Positions 1 through 7,835 of a DNA stretch of 10,073 nucleotides are shown here, piece after piece (position 1 is the first letter of the stretch; every line of letters begins with the position of its first letter). The stretch lies in NCBI GenBank assembly GCA_004151065.3, contig NWUY0300125840.1, positions 1-10,073 of the forward strand, written 5' to 3'. The notes beneath the pieces were generated by a model. The model was not told the DNA's origin, did no database searches, and saw only the letters and a program-made list of their open reading frames with translations. The DNA comes from Larix sibirica (lineage: Eukaryota; Streptophyta; Pinopsida; Pinales; Pinaceae). A program made the position numbers and the translations under genes.

Positions 1-187
1 ACCCCATTTTGACCCCAATTTGTATAAAAATGTAAATATTAATGAAAGGGATACAATCCAGATACATATGGTCCAGAGTGACCAAGATATGTACATTTGT
101 AAATTTCCACTCTTTAATATAAAATTCCATTGCTACTGCGGACTAAAGGAAAAAAAAAAGAGATGGGGGACTATCCTTCCACAAAAA

Positions 188-300
188 GGGGAAAAGTGTA
201 CCCAACCCATAGTGCCACCTGCCCAAATCTCTTTGGAAAAGGGAAAAGTGTCTACCTCTCAATGCCACTTGTCTACCTCTCCATACCACTTGTCTAGCCT
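188..300 (+). repeat. Tandem repeats with CANNTG boxes upstream of a TATA box
   Basis: A 21-base unit starting TGTCTACCTCTC occupies 249-269 and 270-290 with two mismatches, and a third copy begins at 291. A looser, longer repeat starts with GGGAAAAGTGT near 189 and again at 241. The repeats carry E-box-like CANNTG cores: CACCTG at 216-221 and CACTTG at 266-271 and 287-292. Another, CATATG, lies at 65-70. Such clusters are common in plant promoters, including seed-storage promoters, but the motif is short and the regulatory role is inferred from the TATA box just downstream. Confidence 0.5.
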
Positions 301-304
301 TAAG

Positions 305-345
305 CATGCATATAAATAGAAAGTGCTAGCCATAATTCCATTATT
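305..345 (+). promoter_or_regulatory. Putative core promoter: CATGCA (RY-like) box joined to a TATA box
   Basis: TATAAATA lies at 311-318, immediately after CATGCA at 305-310. Plant TATA boxes usually sit about 30 bases upstream of the transcription start, which would put the start near 345. The following 130 bases are rich in C and A, as plant 5' leaders often are, and lead to an ATG at 475. CATGCA is the core of the RY element bound by B3 regulators (ABI3/FUS3 type) in seed genes. With the nearby CANNTG boxes it hints at embryo or seed expression, but this is inference from short motifs in A/T-rich DNA. Confidence 0.4.
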
Positions 346-474
346 TTTCCTGGATGTCAGAAAGAGCCCGTCTAGTTGACCAGACCTAAACTATCTACAT
401 GAGAAACCTGTCACCCCTACTACCATTCCACACCATTCCATACAACCCTCACCCTGCTGCACACAAAAAACAAG

Positions 475-533
475 ATGGAGAACAATGGAACTCCCTCAAT
501 CCCTGAAAAGGAATTAGGGGTAACAAACCCAAG
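475..533 (+). CDS. Possible first coding exon of a small unidentified protein
   Basis: The ATG at 475 sits in good plant context (AACAAGATGG) at the end of a C/A-rich leader, downstream of the TATA box at 311. It encodes MENNGTPSIPEKELGVTNP, a hydrophilic peptide I do not recognise. The frame stops at 541-543, but AAG|GTATTG at 531-539 is a plausible splice donor, giving a 59-base exon ending at 533. I cannot place a downstream exon. Alternatively a one-base frameshift near 533 joins it to an open frame at 507-608 that encodes a repeated decapeptide and ends in TAG at 609. The promoter-leader-ATG order is seen; that this is a gene is inferred, and it may be a relic. Confidence 0.25.
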
Positions 534-590
534 GTATTGTTAGCTAAGAGAAGGGATCCTGAGGTACTATTAACTCAAAGAAGGGAGCTG
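531..590 (+). repeat. Imperfect 30-base tandem duplication, possibly coding
   Basis: Bases 531-560 and 561-590 match at 21 of 30 positions with no gaps. Read in the frame beginning GTA at 534, the two copies give VLLAKRRDPE and VLLTQRRELH. One difference is silent (TTG/CTA, Leu) and several replacements are conservative (A/T, K/Q, D/E). The frame is open from 507 to 608. This pattern suggests a protein repeat, but two short copies cannot prove selection, and the frame is offset from the ATG at 475. Confidence 0.4.
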
Positions 591-609
591 CATTCCTTGG
601 ATGAGGGAT

Positions 610-1099
610 AGTTGTAGTCAGATAAACCAACACCTTCTTGTGGATTGATAGTCCCATATCGGGGGTGGTCTGTCAAAGTAAGATATGGATTTACAGAGCC
701 TATGGATGGGTGGAACATCCTTTGTTTGTAGACAATCAAATTCACTTTTCCAGATAAGTATTCATTTGTGTATGGAATTTTTTGTGGAAAATTATTGAAT
801 TGTGCTTAATGTAATTTATGTTGATTGTTTTACTTAATTGCATGGAATTACTATCATTTTAGGAATTACATTCATAACAATTATACTTGCATTTTCTTTC
901 ATACATATTTAATTCACCACAATGCTCAAATACATTCATAATTCCACTATAAACCTCAATTTAACCCATAGAAAACCAAATTTGGATAACATGGGTGTTT
1001 TAGGGTAAAATTATGGATGTTTCATAGCCCAATTAGCATTATGAGGGCACTGGTTTTGCGATAGTTTTTCATCACACTCCTGGATATTCTGGAGATAGT
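610..1099. other. No recognisable gene
   Basis: The stretch is A/T-rich with stops in all frames. I see no protein motif, RNA gene or long repeat. If the promoter at 311 drives a short transcript, its 3' end could fall here, but I see no signal strong enough to mark one. Confidence 0.5.
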
Positions 1100-1560
1100 A
1101 AGTCAATAGACTAAAATCGAATAGAAAAGAATTTGACTAGAGGATCGAATGGGACATTAAATGTCTCGGCTCGATGGTTGATGAAACCATGATTGACCCA
1201 ACTACAACAATCGACTAAACTACGGGACATTGCAGATTTTGTGGAAATGATTAGAACCAATGACCCCTATTTGTGAACCAGATATTCCTCACTTCAAGGG
1301 AGCTCATTAGATTTGGAGACTATAAAAGGACGACCCCATGGGTTGTGTTATGAATTATAAATGAGATTCATTCTTATGGATAGGGTATGCATTGTGATGT
1401 TAAAATCATAATGCGTTGTGCTTAAGTGTTGAAACGGTGTCTTTAGACACCATCTCTCTTCTTGGAACCCTATTCCCTTCTGTCATTTTATTTTCTGTTA
1501 TATAGTTCACTCAAAGAGTTTTCTCAACAGTGCACAAGTAGAGACTAACAAAACTATCTT
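1100..1560 (+). promoter_or_regulatory. TATA-box block with hairpins, possibly a retroelement LTR fragment
   Basis: TATAAAA lies at 1321-1327 in moderately G/C-richer DNA. Upstream, the core TCGA recurs in short variants (AATCGAAT, GATCGAAT, CTCGATGG, ATCGACT) between about 1115 and 1216, with small inverted repeats such as GACATT-A-AATGTC and ATGGTT-GATGA-AACCAT. Downstream, GGTGTCT-TT-AGACACC at 1436-1451 is a perfect hairpin, followed by a T/C-rich tract. A TATA box, a hairpin in the putative R region and a pyrimidine-rich stretch are typical of plant LTRs. However, I found no paired TG...CA ends, target duplication, primer-binding site or internal retroelement domain. An ordinary promoter or unrelated repeat remains possible. 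Confidence 0.3.
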
Positions 1561-1797
1561 CAGTCTCAACAACTTCATCTATGCATAATTATTAATATAA
1601 TTAAGCATCCTAAATGCCAATGACTAACAACCTCTTACTGTACAATATGCTTTGTGCTTGGTTGCAATCTAACCATTGAAGAGCTCGTTTATCCATCTAT
1701 AGATAGATCTCACAAATTATAGGTTTGATCTTCTTCAGGAACACATTCCAACATTGAGGAGATATAACATTTACTTTCTCAATATAATAAACAACTT

Positions 1798-2545
1798 ATA
1801 TCTCTAGTAAGATAACCTCATTCCACATTATATTCTAGTTATGGATTAACAATTGCAAGTTTCATAGAGAGGAAATAAAATAGAATGAATGTACAGAATG
1901 AACCTACTCTAGATCCCAAAAGAGTAATCTGTTAAGCACACTTCATTTGGATACCTCCACTTGACATTGTAGTGCTTGTACATAGTTGATTATCTCATCA
2001 AGCATAACCACTTTCCCAGTTACCTGCAAGCATAATAATTTCTCAAGATTATCTTGTTGATGCAAAACATACCTTATTTCATTCTTAGGTCTCTTCCAAG
2101 TATAAGTACCTTATTACATATAGGGACAAGGTCTTGCAAGAGTTTCATGCATTTGTTGTTCTTTTATGATCATCTAGCCTGTCATTCAAGAAGGCGATTT
2201 TTCTATTTTGTTTCAAATCACTTCAAATTATATCTTGATTGAAAAATCTCATCGTTGAAACACAAAATGCAAATCAAATATTGTATTAAAAATATGGGAA
2301 CCATACTCGCTCTACTAGGTTGTGGCTGTCAGTTGCTTGGTCTCTTCTTTCTCTCACATGAATTAATCTTTGTTGACTGGCACATATGAATATTTGCCTT
2401 TATCTATTTTTTTTTTGGGACAAATTTTGATTGTTTCAATACTACTAATTTCTTCAAGCTTATCCTTTAAGTCATCCTTGTATTTTGTATGCTGTCCATA
2501 TTTGTAGATATTTCCATTCCTCTTAGCCTCATATGTTTCCTTGAT
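1798..2545 (-). pseudogene. Decayed bHLH transcription factor gene (group XII, BEE/CIB/HBI1-like), four exons traceable
   Basis: bHLH factors of this group bind E-box DNA as dimers in the nucleus. On the - strand four exon pieces follow the family order. Exon A (2545-2307) ends IHVRERRDQATDSHNLVER, matching the conserved start of the basic region; His, Glu and Arg of the H-E-R set are present. Exon B (2178-2110) ends MKLLQDLVPICNK (helix 1 and loop). Exon C (2023-1955) begins VTGKVVMLDEIINYVQALQ (helix 2). Exon D (from 1874) reads FLSMKLAIVNP, then LEYNVE and GYLTRD after stops. Introns of 128, 86 and 80 bases lie between, with donors CGA|GTATGG, AAG|GTACTT and GAG|GTATCC and acceptors GACAG and TTGCAG. 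Damage: a one-base loss near 2364 creating TAA, TGA and TAA codons plus an extra codon in exon B, exon D acceptor AG changed to AT, and stops at 1839-1841 and 1818-1820. Retained introns mark a duplicated rather than retroposed copy. Exons upstream of 2545 were not found. Confidence 0.85.
1955..2023 (-). pseudogene. Intact helix-2 exon of the bHLH relic
   Basis: This 69-base piece is the best preserved part of the bHLH relic: 23 codons, no stop, phase-0 boundaries. It is flanked by an acceptor (TTGCAG| before 2023) and a donor (GAG|GTATCC after 1955). It spells helix 2 of the family, with the hallmark MLDEIINYVQ, followed by LQCQVE. The family usually has Ala at the fifth residue (VTGKA), Ser after YVQ, and Arg where Cys stands here. 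The reading agrees with the family over almost its whole length, so identification is firm even though the gene as a whole is broken. Confidence 0.85.
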
Positions 2546-5500
2546 CTGTTAAGGACCTAGGTCAACAAGATTATATTTCTTTTGCAATAAACAATGATAT
2601 TTCTAGGACACAATGAGATGGCACAAGTATATGAGCAACAACCTTCTTAATGTCAAATGGACTTTATAATTGTGAAAATAAAAGTCCTTGAAAGACTACC
2701 AGTAGAGATGAAGACACAAGAAAAACTAAGCGACACACACAATTTGGAGGATGTTCATTAGTCAAGCAAGAAACAAAATATTTTATTAAGTTCCACAACA
2801 TCATCCTTCAAGGGTGTAAATGAGGATGTATGTATTAAGTTACATAAATATCATGGTTAGATCCATATTACTCAATGTTTTCTATTACTTAGTAGAGAAT
2901 AAATGAATGAGCAGGTGATAATGGCATAAATTTCAAATGGTAGAAAAGTTAAAAACTAATAGTGACAGCTACTAACCATTTCTTGATTTAAAGAGTGATT
3001 GCCAAAACAAGTTAACAAAGATAAATGAAAAGATAAATTTTATTTCTTCAGAAGATTGGAAAGGCTCTTGATTTGGAATATTTAAATAGTCTATTAATAA
3101 CAGAATGTAGAAGAAAATCAAAATGAAGATTTCATCCCAAGAACATTTTGTTCATGATACCAAAAATATCAGGTAGTCTACATAGGTTATCCTCTATTCC
3201 ACTTTTAGGCACTTAGAGAATTTTTATGTTTGATAAAGAAATAAGGCCAATTGTAAACATGTTTCTTTTTTTAAAGATATGGTGGCTGGCTCACAGCTTC
3301 TCTAGTTAAAGTATTAAAATCCACAATTTTATTCATTTTTAGAAGTTTTAGTGAATAGACTTAGATGTTTGTAAAGTGATTAGATAGTTGTATCCATGTC
3401 TAAACAATGTAGAAGTCCATGAAAATAACAGTAAAATGGTAAAGGTAGTTAGAATTAGATTTGTTTGAATGCATTCACAAGGTTACAAATTGGTTTTAAT
3501 TTGGATCTCAACATGAAGATAAATAAATCAAGATCTAGATGCAATGATCAATCATAAAAAAATCATAGGACATTAAACTAAACAAAATGTTAAAATGTGG
3601 GCATATATTGTTGAAGAAGGAAATCCATTTCGAGTGACTGAGCAAGCAATTGTTTTGTACTTAATGAACATCAGTGATGGTAAACATTGTCATTTCTAGA
3701 AAGTGAGTCAACTTTCTTTCAAAATTAAATATAAAAATGTGTACATCTATTTCATTTTCCAAAATATCCATGTAAATCCGAATTTTAAAACTTGGTGAGT
3801 GGTAAAATAGACCAAATGAAAAACCAATCGCCATGAGGACATAGATCATTATTAAATATCCCAATAGCTCACTGTAACATATTTATAATACTTGGTTCAT
3901 ACTTATATAATGAATCATTATCAAAGGTTCATCACATGTATAACAAAACCACAAAAAATTCATCAAAATGACTCTGCCAAATACAAAATACATGTCAATA
4001 GAAAGATATAAAAGAAACATATTATCTATGATTCAAGATCATGTTTTACAAAAAAATTATGACATGAACAAAGTAGTGAATAACATGTTCATGAATAAAT
4101 ACACATATGGAAAGTATCCCAAGGCATACACTTCTAGTGATTGAGTCTCCTTAATCTATACCCTCTACAAAAGAAGGTAGGAAATAACAAAATCATCTAC
4201 CAGTAGCTAGTTATTCAGGTTGTCAATTCTTCCAACTTCAGTCTTGCACTGATATAAGGACATTTTAGGCAAGTCCTTTGAGATATCTACTCTTGATCAT
4301 CATTCTCAAATGAATAAAAAAAATTGAAGTGTCAATCAAATAATATAAAAATATAAAGCAACATTCCAACCATAAAAATAACAACTTAAGAAACAAGGGT
4401 TTAAATGCCTCTCCACTATTTTTGTTATATTCATGTTTTATCTCAGAATTAAAGTTGTCTAACTTTTCAACACTATAACATATAATTATGGTTTGCAAAT
4501 CAAAGAAAGAATGTTTATACACTATAAGCATTAAATGACAGTATTTAAAAATCAAGAATGGAGCAAAAGATTGGAAACTTTACTTGTTTGTTTTGTATGA
4601 TGCCATGTTCTTTTCATACTCAGTTTTCCTTCTAGTAGCCTTGGCCACACATAGGCATAATATAGTTAACATACAATTAACATAATATGTTTCCTACCTA
4701 TAGTCACTCATGAAATGAATCTTATAGGCTTTAACTAATGTTAATGTCATATTTAACAATCTATTGTTAAAGGGAAGGAAATCCATGATTCAATAACCAC
4801 AAATACAATATTGACAATTAAAACAAAAACAACAATCTTTTCCCTTTTCCCCATAGAATAATTCATCTCCATATTAGATTGACAAGAAATTTAAGACTAG
4901 AGCTTTGTGTTCATTCACCAAGAAGAAATTGACAATCAACAAAACTTAAACTAATATTAAAGTGGATCACATTATCGCAAACACCATAAATATCCAAGTA
5001 ATGCAAATAAATACCAATTGTATGTCGGGAGTATTCAATATCAATATTGAATTTTCTAACGCAAGAAAAAGTAAAATCAAATATGTTGCTGTATAAAGAA
5101 AAATATGGGAAAAACATGTACAAAACACATTTCAACAAACACACATCAAGTAATATTCAATATAAATGTGGAACTAGCATACGTGAGTGTTTTAAAACTC
5201 GAGTATGGGCATGCCCACCAAAATGTGATATGAAAAAAGTTTATTCATCCTATTAAAAGTTCCAATAAGCTTCATGCCTTGATTTCAGTGCATCATAATG
5301 CATGACTGTATTTTCCTTAAAAACTACAAAAACTAAGAGAATTTAAAGGCTTGAATCTAATTGATTAAGATCTTCATAGTTTTATTTTATAATCCAAGGG
5401 TAAATGTTCCCATAGTTGAATCTATTGCAAAATTTCAAAGAGACTTTTCAATAAATCAATAAGAAATATGTGGAGCCCAATAACTACACATTGAGTTATC

Positions 5501-5791
5501 CCAACTATTCACCGTTTGAAGCATTCACGACACCCGAGGAAAAAAGGTATGAAATGAGTATCAAAACACTACAAGGAAATCAACAAATCAACATTAATAC
5601 AAGCAATAATACTTTATAAATAATCTACAAGATAGTAATAAAGCGAAGAAAGAAAGATTTTTGGCAAATTCTTCAAATATATTATAATCACTTTCTTCTG
5701 ATTTGTACGTGTCATTGCTACTATTGTATGATAAGTTGGCCACTGCTACAACATATTCAAGTTGTATGAAAAGATGATATGTTGAACAATA
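2546..5791. other. A/T-rich DNA without a supported gene
   Basis: About 3.2 kb is strongly A/T-rich with stops dense in every frame. The few short open frames (for example 3661-3864 and 4265-4555 on -, 5047-5256 on +, and an ATG-less frame at 5455-5619 on +) encode A/T-driven sequences with no motif I recognise. The right part of the decayed bHLH gene (its first exons and introns) could lie just above 2545, since the acceptor CTTAACAG there implies an upstream exon, but I could not identify one. I see no tRNA, long direct repeat or LTR pair by eye. Confidence 0.55.
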
Positions 5792-5990
5792 CTTTTTTTT
5801 AACGAAAAAAAGCGTATTATTGTTATTTATAAATATAAATCAAATAGTATAATGATGAGCCATTCAAGCATGAATCCGGTTATAGTGTCGGCCTAAACAG
5901 ACTTGTCCAAAAACTACCCCACATGGTCAAAAATACCATACAGTCTGATACAATAGATGATAAAAAAAGAGACAATAAAAAAAGTCACCA
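5792..5990 (-). other. LINE 3' UTR with terminal hairpin and A8 tail
   Basis: After the ORF2 stop at 5991-5993 about 190 bases of T-rich untranslated sequence run to the element's end. On the - strand it closes with CGCTTTTTTTCGTTAAAAAAAAG: T7 (5811-5805) pairs with the A tail across a CGTTA loop, and a C-G pair closes the stem, giving an 8-pair stem over 5792-5812. The A run at 5800-5793 is the likely poly(A) tail. The bases beyond it (GTATTGTTCAACATATC on the - strand, 5792 down to 5776) should be the start of the target-site duplication; its partner lies outside the window. Confidence 0.65.
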
Positions 5991-6527
5991 TTAGTCCAGA
6001 AAGTAGACAGAACCATGAGATTCAACCTTGGAGTCCAAGTATTCTTCCCATATCAGTAGACCTTCTTCTGTATCCAAAGCCAATTTTGAAAGTTTGTTTG
6101 CCAATGAGTTGTTTTCCCTATAGACATGTTGCAGTGTGATGGCCGGACAAAGATCAAATTCATAACGAATTTAATGACACCAATGGAGTAGAGAGGTCAC
6201 CTGTAAATTATAGTCAGCCATGGCCCATTTAATAGTGACACGAGAATCTCCAAAAATTTTCACATCCACCAATCCAAAAATATTAGCCACCTTGATGATC
6301 ATCCATAAAGCTAGGATTTCAGCCTTCATATTGGTACCTCTGCCACATTTCAGACAGAGAGTATAGTAATGATCTTGGTTAAGGTAAATGACGTCACCGG
6401 ACGCACAATGTCCCAAAGCTGCTGCACCATCAAAAAATAAAATAGGCCTGTCCACCTGTAAATTCAACAATCCAACCTTTCTTTGTTTGTTGTTAACCTG
6501 CTTCCTTTGATAAATAGCAAATAGCAA
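5991..6527 (-). pseudogene. LINE ORF2 C-terminus: RNase H domain, split by an in-frame TAA
   Basis: RNase H degrades the RNA strand of the RNA/DNA hybrid during reverse transcription. From 6527 the frame reads LFAIYQRKQVNN and then the RNase H core: Asp in FFDGAA (codon 6431-6429), Glu in KAEILAL and Asp in FGDSRV, which are three of the usual four acidic residues. It ends VTSLLHWCH at a TAA (6171-6173). Without any shift, the same frame continues 59 codons (YEFDLCPAITLQHVYRENN, then SLANKLSKLALD) to a TAA at 5991-5993, so the first stop is a point nonsense change. In the last motif, where plant copies usually have N..AD.LSKLAL, the Asp is Asn (AAC, 6098-6096). This is the longest well-preserved domain in the element. 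It overlaps the zinc-finger frame by a heptamer slip. Confidence 0.88.
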
Positions 6528-7119
6528 ATAGCTTCAAAATGGAATTGCATGCCAACGTGATATTTGGAGAAAGATCTTCAAATAAGGAAAGGTTTCTACT
6601 ATGCCAAACAATCCAACATATAAATATTGGGAGGATATCAAATGATTTATGGGATTCAATCCAGCAATACATTCTTGAAATGATATCAGAATTTCCCCAA
6701 ACCTGATCAATCTTTAATATATGGCACACCCTCCCCCATAAGTTCTTGGCAAACTCACATTTCGGAAACAAATGTATACTACTCTCAGCATTTTCTTTGC
6801 ACAGACTACCCCTGTTAGGACCGATCCATCCTTTCAAGCTGAGATTATCACATGTTTTCAATTTATTCATGAAAACAAACCACATAAAACATTTAAACTT
6901 TAAAGGTATCTTCCATTGCCATAGAGTTTTGTACCACCAATGTCTTGGAAATATGCATTTACGTCGGATGATGGCTCTATAAGCCGACTTGGTAGACACA
7001 ACCCAGAACTCTCGTTCCCCAACCAATAATTTTATCTCTGTCCAAGTAGCTCTGCATCCAGCATCATTTAAGGACCGAATGTATCTGTCCCATTGATTGC
7101 AATATCTCAGCCATACCAA
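6493..7119 (-). pseudogene. LINE ORF2: zf-RVT zinc-binding region
   Basis: A 208-codon frame carries the zinc-binding module found between reverse transcriptase and RNase H in plant LINEs. Residues 70-80 read KIPLKFKCFMW (usual W..P.K.K.F.W). Residues 107-128 hold C...ES..HLF..C.......W: Cys107, ESSIHLF 112-118, Cys121 and Trp128. The first Cys expected three residues before Cys107 is Gly104 (GGT, 6810-6808), so zinc binding would be impaired. The N-terminal part (LRYCNQWDRYIRSLNDAGC and GEREFWVVSTKSAYRAI) matches the preceding linker. The ATG is not a real start; the frame is a slice of ORF2 entered by a frameshift near 7120-7130. It ends at TAA 6493-6495 only because of a 7-base slip at 6512-6532. 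Confidence 0.85.
6512..6532 (-). repeat. Triplicated heptamer causing a frameshift in LINE ORF2
   Basis: The + strand has three perfect copies of AAATAGC in a row (6512-6518, 6519-6525, 6526-6532). On the - strand the zinc-finger frame reads ILKLFAICYLSKEAG and stops. The RNase H frame reads LFAIYQRKQVNN. Removing one heptamer gives a smooth ILKLFAIYQRKQ join, so replication slippage from two to three copies explains this particular frameshift. Confidence 0.75.
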
Positions 7120-7211
7120 AATCCTTGAGCATTATACCAATAACCAGAATCGTATTTTTTATAATACTTGTTCAATGTATAACACCCAAATCTTCTAATG
7201 TGTGCAAAACA

Positions 7212-7835
7212 TCAGAAGACAGGCTTGTACGAGTCCTCCAAACCCACTATGGGATCCACCCCTATGGAAATTTCTTTGCCATCACCCATCTGCCAACTAA
7301 GGTCCGATGCTAACCACATATAGACCTTTAAAAAACCATTCCATATGGGAAACCCCTCTGGTCATCTTATCAGAATATCTAAACCAGTTACTGATTTTCA
7401 TCTTACATATTTCAAGTGTAATACTTCAGACCAAAGAGTATTGCTGAATAAACCTCTCCAAAAGGATTTGAGTCTCAAAGCTGCGCTGAAGGATGGTAGA
7501 TCTTTTATACCCCACCCGCTAGAACTCTCAGGAATGGAGATATTTTCCCAACCTGTCATCACTATGGGGGCCTTCGACACTCCACCAGACCAAAGAAAAT
7601 TGAGGAACAATTTTCTCAAAGCATTTAAGATAGCACAGGGAACCGGGAGTAATGAAAACCAATACACGGGATTCCAGTCAAAACTGCCTTCACCAATATA
7701 AGTTTCCCCCAATAGATAAAAATCTATTATGACCAATGAGAAATACGGGCTTCTACCTTCCTTAGTAACCACTGCCAATCCCTGATCAGATAACCATTCG
7801 GTTTCAAGAAGTATCCTAGATACTTAAACCATCCA
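7212..7835 (-). pseudogene. LINE ORF2: thumb/connection region between reverse transcriptase and zinc finger
   Basis: Three frames must be joined. Frame one, 7834-7727, reads FKYLGYFLKPNGYLIRDWQ, then WLLRKVEARISHWS, then two stops. A brief second frame gives NRFLSIGG before the first resumes with KLILVKAVLTGIP. The third, about 7695-7398, reads VYWFSLLPVPCAILNALRK, NFLWSG, GWGIKDLPSFSAALRLKSFW and LHLKYVR. These blocks (KYLG..LKP, W.......L..GG...L...VL..IP.Y, FLW.G, GG.G..d...fn.AL..KW) are conserved just C-terminal of plant LINE reverse transcriptases. After KYVR two in-frame TGAs (7400-7398 and 7364-7362) interrupt an otherwise readable continuation (WNGFLKV, MGDGKEISIGVDPIVGLED) to a TGA at 7214-7212. 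CGA to TGA would explain the TGAs but is inferred. Confidence 0.82.

Noticed and set aside
20-319. 99-codon + strand open frame
   Set aside because: It overlaps the repeats and the TATA box, has a low-complexity, A-rich composition and no motif; more likely promoter DNA.
1681-1695. Possible remnant of the bHLH C-terminus (W-x-N-E-L on the - strand)
   Set aside because: Only five codons resemble the usual W[DE][DN]EL motif, with nothing convincing on either side.
2054-2242. 62-codon + strand open frame
   Set aside because: It lies antisense to bHLH exon B and the introns; a chance frame.
3661-3864. 67-codon - strand open frame with hydrophobic start
   Set aside because: No recognisable domain, A/T-driven residues, no supporting context.
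5206-5217. Perfect 12-base palindrome TGGGCATGCCCA
   Set aside because: A palindrome of this length is expected a few times by chance in 10 kb, and nothing nearby gives it a role.
4265-5256. Open frames at 4265-4555 (-), 4911-5144 (-) and 5047-5256 (+)
   Set aside because: Compositionally biased (Phe, Ile, Lys, Asn), two overlap in opposite directions, and none carries a known motif.
5455-5619. 54-codon + strand frame without ATG (YVEPNNYTLSYPNYSPFEAF and on)
   Set aside because: Looks less random than its surroundings, but I recognise no family and frames of this length occur by chance here.
6746-6982. 78-codon + strand open frame
   Set aside because: Antisense shadow of the zf-RVT region.
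7345-7701. 118-codon + strand open frame
   Set aside because: Antisense to the LINE thumb region, whose - strand reading matches a known protein family.
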